Assembly (NCBI RefSeq): GCF_030389965.1
Contig: NZ_CP128399.1
Coordinates: 1,178,001 to 1,242,000 of the forward strand
From: Candidatus Chlorohelix allophototropha
GTDB taxonomy: Bacteria; Chloroflexota; Chloroflexia; Chloroheliales; Chloroheliaceae
Length of the DNA: 64,000 nucleotides
Direction of reading: 5' to 3'
Shown here: one piece after another, positions 37,509 to 46,444 of the stretch
How positions within the stretch are numbered: position 1 is the first letter of the stretch
Layout: every line of letters begins with the position of its first letter
Notes under the pieces: model-generated
Databases searched by the model: none
What the model was told of the DNA's origin: nothing
The model's input: only the letters and a program-made list of their open reading frames with translations
Made by a program: the position numbers and the translations under genes

Positions 37509-38279
37509 TTACTCCAGCGCCTTTAACTCGTCAGCTACCTTGAAATCGCCGAGCGGGAAATAGGGTATCATTTTTTCTTTGATAAACTTAAGAGCATCGG
37601 GCGGTTCAATACCCCAGTTCACCGGGCATGACGAAAGAATTTCTACCAACGCCAGCCCTTTACCCATCAACTGCGCCTTGAAAGCGGTCTTAATCGCCTT
37701 TTTGGTCTTGTTGATGTTGCCAGGGTCATGCACCGAACGGCGCACCACATAACTAACGCCCTCCAGATTTGCCAGCAATTCCGAAACCCGCAAAGGATAG
37801 CCCATCGTTGCCACATTCCTACCCAAAGTAGAGGAGGTAGTACGCATACCCGGCAGAGTAGTAGGAGCCATTTGCCCGCCCGTCATGCCATACACCGCGT
37901 TGTTGACGAATATAACGGTGATATTCTCGCCCCGTGCCGCCGCATGAATAATTTCAGCTATGCCGATAGAAGCAAGATCGCCATCGCCTTGATAGGTAAA
38001 AACTACACTATCGGGATGCACTCTTTTAATGCCCGTTGCCATTGCCGGAGCGCGCCCATGCGGAGCTTGCGCGAAATCGGTATTGAAATAGTTGTAGGCG
38101 AAAACCGAGCAACCTACCGAAGCTACCCCGATAGTTTTGTCCCTTATTTCCAGTTCATCCAGCACTTCCGCCACCAAACGATGAATCACCCCATGGGTGC
38201 AACCGGGGCAATAATGGGTCAGGGCTGGTGTCAGTGCGTCCGGTCTTTGGTACACAACCTGTAAAGTATCGGTTGACAT
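37509..38279 (-). CDS. 2-oxoacid:ferredoxin oxidoreductase, beta (TPP-binding) subunit
   Basis: 256 residues. The thiamine diphosphate motif is seen as [18 protein letters not shown] (about residues 98-115) with [11 protein letters not shown] after it. Cys residues in HYCPGCTHG and later GVASVGCS and CPVNWG are the expected ligands for the 4Fe-4S cluster of this subunit. It carries out decarboxylation of the 2-oxoacid on TPP. Flanked by alpha (19-nt gap) and gamma. Substrate (2-oxoglutarate, branched-chain 2-oxoacid or other) cannot be fixed from sequence. Confidence 0.94.
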   Translation of the reverse strand: MSTDTLQVVYQRPDALTPALTHYCPGCTHGVIHRLVAEVLDELEIRDKTIGVASVGCSVFAYNYFNTDFAQAPHGRAPAMATGIKRVHPDSVVFTYQGDGDLASIGIAEIIHAAARGENITVIFVNNAVYGMTGGQMAPTTLPGMRTTSSTLGRNVATMGYPLRVSELLANLEGVSYVVRRSVHDPGNINKTKKAIKTAFKAQLMGKGLALVEILSSCPVNWGIEPPDALKFIKEKMIPYFPLGDFKVADELKALE

Positions 38280-38298
38280 TTTCCATCATCCTTTCCCA

Positions 38299-39405
38299 CT
38301 ATGCCATTAATGCCAGTTCTGGCATTTCAGGTTGAGCCGTAACCCGGTAAGCCGATGTTGTTTCATAGGTTATTATCTCGGTCAGAATTTCATCGGGCAG
38401 CGGCACAGTCCCGCCCATCCTACCGTAGAATTTAACCATCGCCTGCGAGCCTACCGCCAAGCGCACATCCTCAACCATCTGCCCGGCGTTACACTCCACC
38501 ACCAGTATTTCTTTGACATGCTGCGACAGTTCTTCCAAACGTGTATAAGGAAAAGGCGAAAGGGAAATCGGGCGGAAGAAGCCCGCCATTATCCCACGTT
38601 CGCGCGCTTCCTTAACTGCCGACCACGCGCCACGCGCTGCCGAACCAAACGCTACCACCAATAACTCAGCATGTTCAGTCCAACGTTCCTCATAGCACAC
38701 TTCATTTTCCCGAATCAGGGCTTCCTTCTCCCGCAAACGCAGGTTTTCAGCTTCCAGTTCTTCGGTTTGCAGATAAAGAGAAGTAATCCATCGGCGCGCG
38801 CGCCCTTTAGCTCCGGTTAGTTCCCAACCTTTGTCCTTCTTCTCCAGCGTTTTCATCGGAGGCATCTCGGCGGGTTCCATTATCTGCCCGATATTGCCAT
38901 CCCCCGCAATTATCACGATAGTGCGATATTTTTCGGCAATTTCAAAAGCTCTATAAGTTATGTCAACTGCTTCTTGCACTGAGTTGGGCGCGTACACAAT
39001 CGGGCGATAATCGCCATGCCCGCCCCCTTTGGTAAGCTGAAAATAATCGGCTTGCGATGCGCCCAAATTGCCAAGACCGGGACCACCTCGCATCATATCG
39101 ACAATCACGCAGGGTACATTTGAGGCTGCTATATAGGATAAGCCTTCCTGCATCAAAGACATGCCGGGGCTAGAAGACGAAGTCATGGTATAGGCACCTG
39201 CCACTGCCGCCCCATACACCATATTAATGGCTGCCAGTTCGCTTTCCGCCTGAATAAAGACCCGTCCCAGTTCGGGCATACGGCGCGATAAATATTCCAG
39301 TAATTCGGTTTGGGGAGTGATTGGATAGCCAAAATAAGCTTCCATACCGGCGCGCACTGCCGCTTCCGCGATTGCCTCATTCCCCTTCCAGAGTTCTTTA
39401 ACCAT
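38299..39405 (-). CDS. 2-oxoacid:ferredoxin oxidoreductase, alpha subunit (VorB/KorA-like)
   Basis: 368 residues with the pyrimidine-binding domain of TPP enzymes ([20 protein letters not shown], then [18 protein letters not shown]-like segment) and domain II. The segment [20 protein letters not shown] followed by KGGGHGDY is typical of the VorB/KorA group, acting on 2-oxoisovalerate or 2-oxoglutarate. A Glu/Arg-rich helical insertion lies near residues 210-245. It follows the ferredoxin gene by 13 nt. Together the four genes form a complete enzyme that can run in either direction, oxidative or for reductive carboxylation. Confidence 0.93.
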   Translation of the reverse strand: MVKELWKGNEAIAEAAVRAGMEAYFGYPITPQTELLEYLSRRMPELGRVFIQAESELAAINMVYGAAVAGAYTMTSSSSPGMSLMQEGLSYIAASNVPCVIVDMMRGGPGLGNLGASQADYFQLTKGGGHGDYRPIVYAPNSVQEAVDITYRAFEIAEKYRTIVIIAGDGNIGQIMEPAEMPPMKTLEKKDKGWELTGAKGRARRWITSLYLQTEELEAENLRLREKEALIRENEVCYEERWTEHAELLVVAFGSAARGAWSAVKEARERGIMAGFFRPISLSPFPYTRLEELSQHVKEILVVECNAGQMVEDVRLAVGSQAMVKFYGRMGGTVPLPDEILTEIITYETTSAYRVTAQPEMPELALMA

Positions 39406-39418
39406 AGCATCCTCCTCA

Positions 39419-39667
39419 TCAGGAAACTAAAGCCGCGGCGCTCTGTTTTCGGGCGCTTTCGCGATAAACGGTTATTGCAGTATCAGGGCATATAGTGGAA
39501 CAAAGCAGACATCCGGTGCAAAGATTCTGTGGGTCTACCAGATGAGCGGGGTGATAACCACGCGGAGTAATGCAATCCGCTATATGGATTATCTCTTTGG
39601 GACAGACGGTAGTGCAAAGCGAACAGCCTTTACACCTGTTTTCGTCAATGACGATTGTCCCGCGCAT
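39419..39667 (-). CDS. 2x4Fe-4S ferredoxin-type delta subunit of the 2-oxoacid oxidoreductase
   Basis: 82 residues with two complete ferredoxin motifs, [12 protein letters not shown] and [12 protein letters not shown]. It passes electrons between the TPP-subunit cluster and external ferredoxin. It is the first gene of the operon; AGGAGGTG lies 5 nt upstream of the ATG, an almost perfect ribosome binding site, which suggests high expression. Confidence 0.95.
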   Translation of the reverse strand: MRGTIVIDENRCKGCSLCTTVCPKEIIHIADCITPRGYHPAHLVDPQNLCTGCLLCSTICPDTAITVYRESARKQSAAALVS

Positions 39668-39861
39668 TCCGACACCTCCTTGTGTAAGAACGAAATGATT
39701 TTGTACGGAACGTTGTATAGGCGATAAATAAAGTAAATATTGTCCGTACTTAAGGTAGTTACAATTCCAGCATACTCGATTAAGGTTTAAATAATCATAA
39801 AATTTGGTAAATATGGGGTAAATTACCGAGTAGACAGCTTAAAATTTTGTGGGGTTAGCGG

Positions 39862-39908
39862 TTTAAATAAAGGAGAGCGATTGACCTTTTATGGTTAACC
39901 GCTCCCTT
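39862..39908 (-). terminator. Terminator-like hairpin after the phosphofructokinase gene
   Basis: On the minus strand AAGGGAGCGGTT (39908-39897) pairs with AATCGCTCTCCTT (39882-39870) with one bulge and one wobble, followed by TTATTTAAA. It lies 17 nt after the stop. Confidence 0.6.
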
Positions 39909-39925
39909 AATATAGAGGCTAGTTT

Positions 39926-42151
39926 TTACTTCGGATTATCCCGCGCCAGCAAACGAGCCACCGTTCTCAAATTCAGCCACCATTGGTCTTTAGGTCTGCG
40001 ACTGACCGGATCAACCATACGCGGCATTTCCTCAATATCAAGTATCTCTACTTTACCGCCCTTAATACCGATGAAAGACCCATCAACTTTGCCGGTTTCG
40101 AGTTGCTCGATCAGATGTTTCACACAACGCGCCGCCAGCCTTGTAGCCTGAATCCGGTCAAAGGGGCTAGGGTTGCCGCCCTCTTGCAAATGTCCCAGAA
40201 TCGCTTGCCGTACATCAAAAATCCCGCGCCCTTCTTCTTCGAACAGCGAACATAAGAAACTGGTAGTGTACAAAGAGTTGGCGTTTTCGTTGCGGATCAT
40301 TAGACTCAAGCGTTTCCCATGCTTGAAACCTTCGGTCATATCTTGCAAGTCATTTTGCAAATCTTGCAGTCGAATCCCCTCTTCATGAAGATAAACCCGT
40401 TCTGCTCCGGTTGCAAGCCCACTCATCAAAGCGAGATAGCCGCAATAACGACCCATCACTTCTACCACGAAGCAACGGCGCGCTGCTACCGCCGACTGCT
40501 TTATCTTATCCACTACCTCGACAATATTATTCAGAGCAGTATCCGCACCGATGCTGAGTTCAGAACCGGGTAGATTATTGTCGATGCTGGCTGGCAGACA
40601 AATCATCGGGATGTTGAATGCCGGAAAATTAGACTGCTCGGTGTGTAATTTGTATATGGTTTCGTAACACTCCCAGCCGCCAACTACCAATAAAGCATTG
40701 ATATTGTACGTCTCAAGGTTGCGGGCAATGGAATAAATAGCCTGACCGCTTGGAATCAAGCGGCTGGTGCCCAGTTCCGCCCCACCCGTCGAAGTCCAAC
40801 CATCAACATCGCCCCATTCCAGTTCTCGAATATCGCCATTGATCAAGCCTTCAAAGCCGTTGTGGATACCCAGTACCGAATGTCCGCGATCTAGTACCAA
40901 CCTTACTGCCGCCCGCACCGCAGTGTTCATACCCGGAGCAGGCGCACCCGCATTCAAAATGCCAAATCGAAAAACCTTTTCCGGGTGAGTCACAGATGGC
41001 AAAGCCTGTGCCAGCGCCTGGAAAGTATTGTACATCTCGCGGAAGCTGCCGCCGCGCAGTTCCATTGCTTTGGCATATTCTTTTTCAGCGATATGTTTTG
41101 TAAGAGCGCGGGTTTGCTCGACATCCTGCATCAAGGGAGTATGTGTGATCCGATTATAGCGAATACCGATAAGTTGTGGCTCGCTCTCAGGCGTACTGTT
41201 GAGCAATTCCTCAACTGCCATATAGCCTACCAACGTACTCATCCAGCGATCGAAAGCACTCGGAGAACCACCGCGCTGCACATGCCCAAGAATAGTAACG
41301 CGGGTATCTTCACCCAAACGCTCTTGCAACACTTTGCGAATATAATCGCTAGAAATCGAGCAGCCATTCTTATCACGAGCGCCCTCTGCCACCACCACGA
41401 TACTCTCGCGCCTTCCCGCTTTTCTTCCGGCGCGAATCAGATCGCACATATACTGTTCCCAGTCATCAACATCCGGGGGGTTTTCCGGTATCAAAACCCA
41501 GTCTGCGCCCCCGGCAACTGCACTCATCAGGGCGAGATAACCACAGTTACGACCCATCACCTCCACTACAAAAGTACGCTGATGACTTGCAGCGGTGCTG
41601 GTCAATGCGTCTAGTGCCTCGGTGATACGATGCAGCGCTGTATCTGCGCCAATAGTCATATCGGTTCCATACATATCGTTATCAATAGAACCGACCAAAC
41701 CTACAATTCCAAGAAAAGGATGTTTGTCTGCTTCCTCTTTGGTGATTCTTCCAGCGCCAACCAACTCCGCTACCAGCGAAGACCATTCCTGGCGGAAAAT
41801 GTTAGCTCCGGTGAGGCTACCATCGCCTCCGATAATAACCAACCTGTCGATGCCCCGTTCAACCAAATGAAAAGCCGCTTCTAGGCGACCTTCTCTAGTG
41901 CGAAACTCGGCACAGCGAGCAGTTCCGATTACGGTCCCGCCGCGCTGCAGGATACCGCCAACATCGTTCCAAGTCATCTCACGGATAAGATCGCCACCTT
42001 GCACCATACCCTTATAGCCTTCGTAAATGGCATAAACTGTAGCGTTCCTGATAATGGCTGAGCGCACAATTGCCCTCAGTGCAGCGTTCATACCCTGCGC
42101 ATCCCCGCCACTTGTCAGTACTCCAATTGCAATTTCCTGTGCAGTGGTCAT
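39926..42151 (-). CDS. pfkA: Eukaryotic-type tandem ATP-dependent 6-phosphofructokinase
   Basis: 741 residues made of two fused phosphofructokinase halves; ordinary bacterial ATP enzymes have about 320. The N half keeps the active site: SGGDAQGMN (14-22), GGDGS (108-112, the ATP-type form), GSIDND with catalytic Asp157, VEVMGR (196-201) and GHVQRGG (289-295). The C half has lost it: NAGAPAPGMN (400-409), GGWEC (491-495) and ASIDNN (521-526), while sugar-binding segments such as GHLQEGG (653-659) remain. These are the same substitutions seen in the regulatory C half of animal and fungal enzymes, and many other stretches read like human PFKM (GGTVIGTARC, NIVGLVGSIDND-like). It would phosphorylate fructose 6-phosphate in glycolysis, with the C half as a possible effector site. 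AAAGG lies 9 nt before the ATG. Confidence 0.95.
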   Translation of the reverse strand: MTTAQEIAIGVLTSGGDAQGMNAALRAIVRSAIIRNATVYAIYEGYKGMVQGGDLIREMTWNDVGGILQRGGTVIGTARCAEFRTREGRLEAAFHLVERGIDRLVIIGGDGSLTGANIFRQEWSSLVAELVGAGRITKEEADKHPFLGIVGLVGSIDNDMYGTDMTIGADTALHRITEALDALTSTAASHQRTFVVEVMGRNCGYLALMSAVAGGADWVLIPENPPDVDDWEQYMCDLIRAGRKAGRRESIVVVAEGARDKNGCSISSDYIRKVLQERLGEDTRVTILGHVQRGGSPSAFDRWMSTLVGYMAVEELLNSTPESEPQLIGIRYNRITHTPLMQDVEQTRALTKHIAEKEYAKAMELRGGSFREMYNTFQALAQALPSVTHPEKVFRFGILNAGAPAPGMNTAVRAAVRLVLDRGHSVLGIHNGFEGLINGDIRELEWGDVDGWTSTGGAELGTSRLIPSGQAIYSIARNLETYNINALLVVGGWECYETIYKLHTEQSNFPAFNIPMICLPASIDNNLPGSELSIGADTALNNIVEVVDKIKQSAVAARRCFVVEVMGRYCGYLALMSGLATGAERVYLHEEGIRLQDLQNDLQDMTEGFKHGKRLSLMIRNENANSLYTTSFLCSLFEEEGRGIFDVRQAILGHLQEGGNPSPFDRIQATRLAARCVKHLIEQLETGKVDGSFIGIKGGKVEILDIEEMPRMVDPVSRRPKDQWWLNLRTVARLLARDNPK

Positions 42152-42222
42152 GAAAAAAAACCTTTCCAGCGCGTGCGTCGCGTTTTAAAACCATGCAGAT
42201 GCTAAAATCATCTGACTTTTAA

Positions 42223-42231
42223 TATTATAGC
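42223..42231 (-). promoter_or_regulatory. Extended -10 promoter for the phosphofructokinase gene
   Basis: TGCTATAAT on the minus strand, about 72 bases upstream of the start codon. The same nonamer precedes mfd. The -35 region (TTCGGA at 17 bases) is weak, as expected for extended -10 promoters. Confidence 0.5.
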
Positions 42232-42511
42232 ACTTGCCAAGTTGTTCCGAAGCAATCGCAATGCCCTCCTCAAGCAAAGTTCTAATCATATGAGATTAAA
42301 ATTTTCTTAGACAACTATAGGTATATCTTTAAACTAATTTGCGTTTGGTAGTTCAGGTTACAGCGATTAGCCTATTTTAGTGGTACTTTCTATGTAGTAG
42401 TCTGAATCGGGAACTACTTTTTCCCCACGTTGAACTATTCCGATTTAGTCCATAGGGTTTAAACAGCCCGTTGTTCTATCAGACAAATTTTAAAAATAGG
42501 AGGAGTGAGAT
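42232..42511. other. Divergent intergenic region
   Basis: Between the phosphofructokinase promoter (minus) and the solute-binding protein gene (plus). AT-rich; no convincing box pair for the plus-strand gene and no other structure was seen. Confidence 0.4.
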
Positions 42512-44305
42512 TTGAGAAACAGACGTTATTCTCGGCTGTCAGTAGTAGCAGTATTTTTGATGGTTGTTACTGCAATCCTCGGAGCTTGCGGTGACAATAC
42601 TGCAACCCCCGTGGCTACTACCGCTAGCGCCACTACTGCTGCCGCTACCACCGCTGCCGGTACTACTAAAGCAGCTACTACTGCCGCAGCCGGTGCTACC
42701 ACTGCTGCCGCTACTACCGCCGCTGCTGGTGCTACTACCGCTGCCGCTACTACCGCCGCTGCCACCGCCGCAGTTGCAAGCAGTGGACATCCCGGTATTT
42801 ATCGCGAAGTTTGGTTTGGTCCCGATCCGACAACCCTTGACCCGCAAGCCGTCCAACCCGCCGGCTACACTACCCGCTACATGTATGGTAACTTATACAT
42901 TGGTTTGTCTGATTACGATGAGAAAGCCAACATAATACCGGGTATCGCCAAGGAATGGAAAGTCAGCGCGGATAACAAAGTATGGACTTTCACCCTAAAC
43001 CCTGCTGCCAAGTTTTCAAGCGGAAGACAGGTAACCGCCGCAGACGTAGCTTATACTTACGAACGCGCCGCTGACAGCAAGCTGAAAAGTACGTCGGCTT
43101 ACAGCACCGTGAGTGATATTGTAGGCGCAGCTGAAAAATTTGCTGGTACCGCCGACAAAATCAGTGGTATTAAAGTAATTGATGACACTACTATCGAACT
43201 CACCCTGAAAAGTTCCGTTCCCTTCTTGCCCAGCAAGTTGGCTAGTAGTGCCGCTTTCATTCTGAACAAAGATATTGTTGAGAGTGACCCGAAATGGTGG
43301 GAAACCAAAAGCGCCGGTGCAGGTCCATTCCAATTGGCAGAGTGGCAGCATGGGCAGCAAATTGCGTTGACCCCTAACCCCAACTGGTTTGGTAGCAAAG
43401 TCAAACTGACCCGCATCGAATATCTGTTGGTAGGTGATGCAACCAATCGCCTCAGTGTATTCGAGAGCGGCAAAACTGATGCCCACTGGTCACTTCTTAC
43501 CGATGAAATTAATCGGTTGAAAAAAGACACCGGCGAAATGGGCAAGATGTTCAAACAGTGGGACATCGGGATGGGCTACATACTGTATGTGGGTATGAAC
43601 GCCAACGGTTACGAACCGTTCAAGAATGCTAAAGTTCGCCAAGCTGTTACTATGGCACTCGATTCACAAGCTATCAATGATACTCCGTTGAACGGCGCAG
43701 GTTTCACCGCCACCGGTCTTATCCCCAGTGGTCTGCCCGGCTATGTACCCGGACAGATGAAACTCAAGTATGACCCTACCGCAGCTAAGAAATTGCTGGC
43801 GGATGCTGGTTATGCCGATGCTTCAAAAATGCCTGAACTAGTATTGTCGCAGGTTGGTTCCGGTCCCGATATCGCCGGTACTACCCAGTTCATTCAGGAA
43901 GCCCTGAAAACCAACCTCGGTATGAACGTCAGAATTAATGTGACCGACCAGCAAAGCTTCATTGCCCAATTGCAACAGGGCAAGGTAGCAGCTTGGGCAT
44001 CTCTGATGATTGCCTCTCTCCCTGACCAGTATTCGGTGCTGTCCCAGTTCTCCAGCAAAAACCCGCAGAATGTGTTCGGCTACAACAATCCTGAATATGA
44101 TGCCCTTCTTCAGCAAGCGCTTACTATCTCGGATGACAAAGCCCGCAACGCGGTTTACAATCAACTGGAAACCAAATTGATGGACGATGCTGCAATTATG
44201 CCGGTAATGTGGGCGAAGTTCTACACTTTGCAACGCCCTTACGTTTCCGGTTTGCGCGTCAACGTATTAGGCATCATGCCCTACACGAACCTTGAAGTGA
44301 AGTAA
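42512..44305 (+). CDS. Family 5 extracellular solute-binding lipoprotein (peptide/nickel type)
   Basis: 597 residues. A signal peptide ends in the lipobox LGAC, so the mature protein is lipid-anchored through Cys near residue 26. A Thr/Ala-rich linker of about 60 residues follows. The rest is a family 5 solute-binding protein with the typical FSSGRQVTAADVAYTYERA-like segment and GAGPFQLAEW. These proteins deliver oligopeptides or similar ligands to an ABC importer, but no permease or ATPase gene is adjacent, so it is an orphan here. It starts with TTG; AGGAGGAG lies about 7 nt upstream. It ends before a strong terminator. Confidence 0.9.
   Translation: MRNRRYSRLSVVAVFLMVVTAILGACGDNTATPVATTASATTAAATTAAGTTKAATTAAAGATTAAATTAAAGATTAAATTAAATAAVASSGHPGIYREVWFGPDPTTLDPQAVQPAGYTTRYMYGNLYIGLSDYDEKANIIPGIAKEWKVSADNKVWTFTLNPAAKFSSGRQVTAADVAYTYERAADSKLKSTSAYSTVSDIVGAAEKFAGTADKISGIKVIDDTTIELTLKSSVPFLPSKLASSAAFILNKDIVESDPKWWETKSAGAGPFQLAEWQHGQQIALTPNPNWFGSKVKLTRIEYLLVGDATNRLSVFESGKTDAHWSLLTDEINRLKKDTGEMGKMFKQWDIGMGYILYVGMNANGYEPFKNAKVRQAVTMALDSQAINDTPLNGAGFTATGLIPSGLPGYVPGQMKLKYDPTAAKKLLADAGYADASKMPELVLSQVGSGPDIAGTTQFIQEALKTNLGMNVRINVTDQQSFIAQLQQGKVAAWASLMIASLPDQYSVLSQFSSKNPQNVFGYNNPEYDALLQQALTISDDKARNAVYNQLETKLMDDAAIMPVMWAKFYTLQRPYVSGLRVNVLGIMPYTNLEVK
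42613..42771 (+). repeat. Imperfect tandem repeat encoding the Thr/Ala linker
   Basis: Repeated GCTACTACCGCY-type units coding TTAAATTAAAGA-like blocks inside the solute-binding protein gene. Near-identical 27-base blocks occur in tandem, so the linker can probably change length by slippage. Confidence 0.65.
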
Positions 44306-44352
44306 CAAAAACTAGACAGGGGCACAGACAACCGCGTCCCTTTCTAACAAAT

Positions 44353-44394
44353 AACAGGATTGTTACCCTCTGCGGGCAATAGTCCTGTTTTTGT
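44353..44394 (+). terminator. Rho-independent terminator after the solute-binding protein gene
   Basis: AACAGGA (44353-44359) pairs with TCCTGTT (44383-44389), with further pairing inside (CCC with GGG), followed by TTTTGTTTG. Confidence 0.85.
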
Positions 44395-44430
44395 TTGTGC
44401 ATTCTACTATCATAAATTTTGCTGTGAAAT

Positions 44431-44455
44431 AAAAAAAGCGGGACTCGCGCCCCAC
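44431..44455 (-). terminator. Rho-independent terminator after the acetyltransferase gene
   Basis: On the minus strand GTGGGG (44455-44450) pairs with TCCCGC (44443-44438) with two wobbles, followed by TTTTTTTATTT. Confidence 0.7.
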
Positions 44456-44476
44456 CCCTAAATTTCGATACTCGGG

Positions 44477-45082
44477 CTATTTCACAGGTAATTTGATTTG
44501 CGCCGGAACGCCCACAGCGGTTGCACCCGCCGGAACATCTTTAACTACTACTGCGTTTGCACCGATTTGAGCGTTATTTCCAATGCTTATTCCACCCAGT
44601 ACCCGCGCACCCGCCCCGATAAAAACATTATCGCCAATCAAGGGAAATTCGAAGGTGTTGCGCATGCCGATGGTTATGCTGTTGATTAGGGTTACATTTG
44701 AGCCAAGTTGACGCGCCATTATTACAATCCCTACCGGATGTGGTACATAAAGACCGGGACCTATCTCTACAGAGGACGGTACATCGAAACCATGCAGGTT
44801 TATATTCATCATGCTGATGATACCCGGCACAACTGGAACACGCCGTTTTTTAAGAGCATAGCCAACACGATGTAAAAGAGTGGCGCGCAAACCCGCATAG
44901 TTCCAGATCAATTTAGCAATATCAAGCGAGGTGATTCGTTCTTCAGCATACTTCTGGCGCAACCAAAGTTTAGCCCAGGCCCGGATGTCGCCCATTGCAA
45001 AATCGCGGAAGGATAACCGACTATAATCGTTGGGTTTCTGCTCAAATTCCAACATTTCAACTTCGGGTAACTTGGTTGACAT
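44477..45082 (-). CDS. Serine acetyltransferase-like hexapeptide-repeat enzyme
   Basis: 201 residues. The C-terminal half is a left-handed beta-helix with hexapeptide repeats (IGPGLYVPHPVGIVI, IGDNVFIGAGARVLGGISIG, IGANAVVVKDVPAGATAVGV), as in serine O-acetyltransferases and colanic-acid-type acetyltransferases. The N-terminal 90 residues are helical. It overlaps the preceding glycosyltransferase gene by 26 nt, so the two are translationally coupled and the substrate is more likely a sugar of the polysaccharide than serine. His residue in VPHPVG is the probable catalytic base, from family knowledge. Confidence 0.85.
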   Translation of the reverse strand: MSTKLPEVEMLEFEQKPNDYSRLSFRDFAMGDIRAWAKLWLRQKYAEERITSLDIAKLIWNYAGLRATLLHRVGYALKKRRVPVVPGIISMMNINLHGFDVPSSVEIGPGLYVPHPVGIVIMARQLGSNVTLINSITIGMRNTFEFPLIGDNVFIGAGARVLGGISIGNNAQIGANAVVVKDVPAGATAVGVPAQIKLPVK

Positions 45083-46334
45083 CCTGAACCTCTATTTTAG
45101 CTCGTTCGGTTCTGACCCATTCACTAGGCAGGCGACGGGTAACCAGTATAACATATACCCACAATTTCCAAGCAATATAGAAAGGAGCGCGAGCCAGCGC
45201 AAGATAAGCGCGAGCAGGCACTCTGGCAACCAACAGACCACCTAGCACGAATATTATTATGCCAACCAAGCTCAAGCCAAATAATGAAAGTGTCCAACCA
45301 AGCCAAGCCCCACCTACAAGTAACCAAGCTAGCATGTTCAGAAGACTACTAAATATTAGTAAAGCTACGAGTAAGCCCAACGGAGGGATTATCAAATCCA
45401 TTGCGCGGTCAAAAGCGGCAACGTTACGTTTTAACAGGGCGGTTTTTAGCAATCCGGGAATATCCTTGCGCGCTTGCGCCCCGCGTCCGCCTTCCCACCG
45501 CAAACGCTGGCTCAATGCCTGTTTGCTGCTGGCGGCTGCCTGACCGTATAGCTTCGCTTCCGGTACATATTCAACTTTCATGTCTGCTTGAACTAAACGG
45601 CTGGTATATTCTATATCTTCAACCAGTGAGTAGGCATTCCAAGGCAATTTTTCCAACACTTTGCGCGATATAAGCATGCCGTTTCCTTTAAGCCCATCGC
45701 TCAATTTCAGAACGGCACGTCCGAGCGGACGCACATGGTTGAACAAAGCGAAAGCGACATAGGTTAGGCTACTGCGCCAAGTTTCATGAGGATCTAACAC
45801 ATCATAGCGTCCCTGCATCACCGAAACACCTCTGCTATAAGCGGCGGCGGCTTCGATCATAAACTCAGCATGCGGCACGGTATCAGCATCAAATATTACT
45901 ACTGCTTCATAAGCGGGGAAATCCTGCGGCAATTTCTCAAAAGCCCAGCGTAAGGCATGTCCCTTGCCACGATTCTCGGTGTCAAACCGTTCATACACCT
46001 CAACGCCAACTTCACGGGCTAACTCGGCGGTATTGTCGGTGCAATTATCGGCAATAACCACAATGCGCGGTTTTACTTTACCGGCGCGGTCGAGGCTGAG
46101 CATATTAAAGTGTTGTAAGGTAGCCGGAAGAGTAAGCGCTTCATCGTGAGCAGGAATCATAATAACAAGATTGGGGTACTTACCATTACGTTCCAGTTCA
46201 AGAAGGCTGCGCTTTTGGGAGTTGGGTTTGCGGTAAAACGCGCCAGCAATTACCAGCATTATCAGATATACCACCAGCGGGAGCAACAGCCCCAACAGAA
46301 CGGTCATTATCAACCCAAACACGATTTCGAGCAT
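45057..46334 (-). CDS. Membrane-bound family 2 glycosyltransferase
   Basis: 425 residues with one N-terminal helix and at least three C-terminal membrane helices. The catalytic domain shows the processive-type motif set: DNCTDN (about 91-96), FDADT (DxD), ED in VEDIEY, and QRLRW matching Q(Q/R)xRW. Such enzymes (BcsA/HAS-like layout without PilZ domain) can polymerise or add single sugars at the membrane. It is coupled to an acetyltransferase, which suggests an acetylated sugar product. A terminator separates it from the gene upstream on the same strand. Confidence 0.9.
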   Translation of the reverse strand: MLEIVFGLIMTVLLGLLLPLVVYLIMLVIAGAFYRKPNSQKRSLLELERNGKYPNLVIMIPAHDEALTLPATLQHFNMLSLDRAGKVKPRIVVIADNCTDNTAELAREVGVEVYERFDTENRGKGHALRWAFEKLPQDFPAYEAVVIFDADTVPHAEFMIEAAAAYSRGVSVMQGRYDVLDPHETWRSSLTYVAFALFNHVRPLGRAVLKLSDGLKGNGMLISRKVLEKLPWNAYSLVEDIEYTSRLVQADMKVEYVPEAKLYGQAAASSKQALSQRLRWEGGRGAQARKDIPGLLKTALLKRNVAAFDRAMDLIIPPLGLLVALLIFSSLLNMLAWLLVGGAWLGWTLSLFGLSLVGIIIFVLGGLLVARVPARAYLALARAPFYIAWKLWVYVILVTRRLPSEWVRTERAKIEVQDVNQVTRS

Positions 46335-46397
46335 TCACGGCTCCTTCAATCTGGAAATATATTAGTTCGCAGCGTACTGTGTTTTCAACATAATACA

Positions 46398-46430
46398 AGG
46401 CAAACTCAGCTATCATAACCGAGCTTGCCT
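46398..46430 (-). terminator. Terminator-like hairpin after the WecG/TagA-type gene
   Basis: On the minus strand AGGCAAGCTC (46430-46421) pairs with GAGTTTGCCT (46407-46398) over 10 pairs with one G-T wobble, followed by TTGTATT. Confidence 0.6.
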
Positions 46431-46444
46431 GCCACTAACAAAGT

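Noticed and set aside
42613-42771. Possible CRISPR or satellite array
   Set aside because: The repeat units are codons of a Thr/Ala linker in one open frame, with no spacers.
42526-42856. Antisense Ala/Val-rich and Gly/Ser-rich frames
   Set aside because: They are the low-complexity antisense of the Thr/Ala linker of the solute-binding protein.
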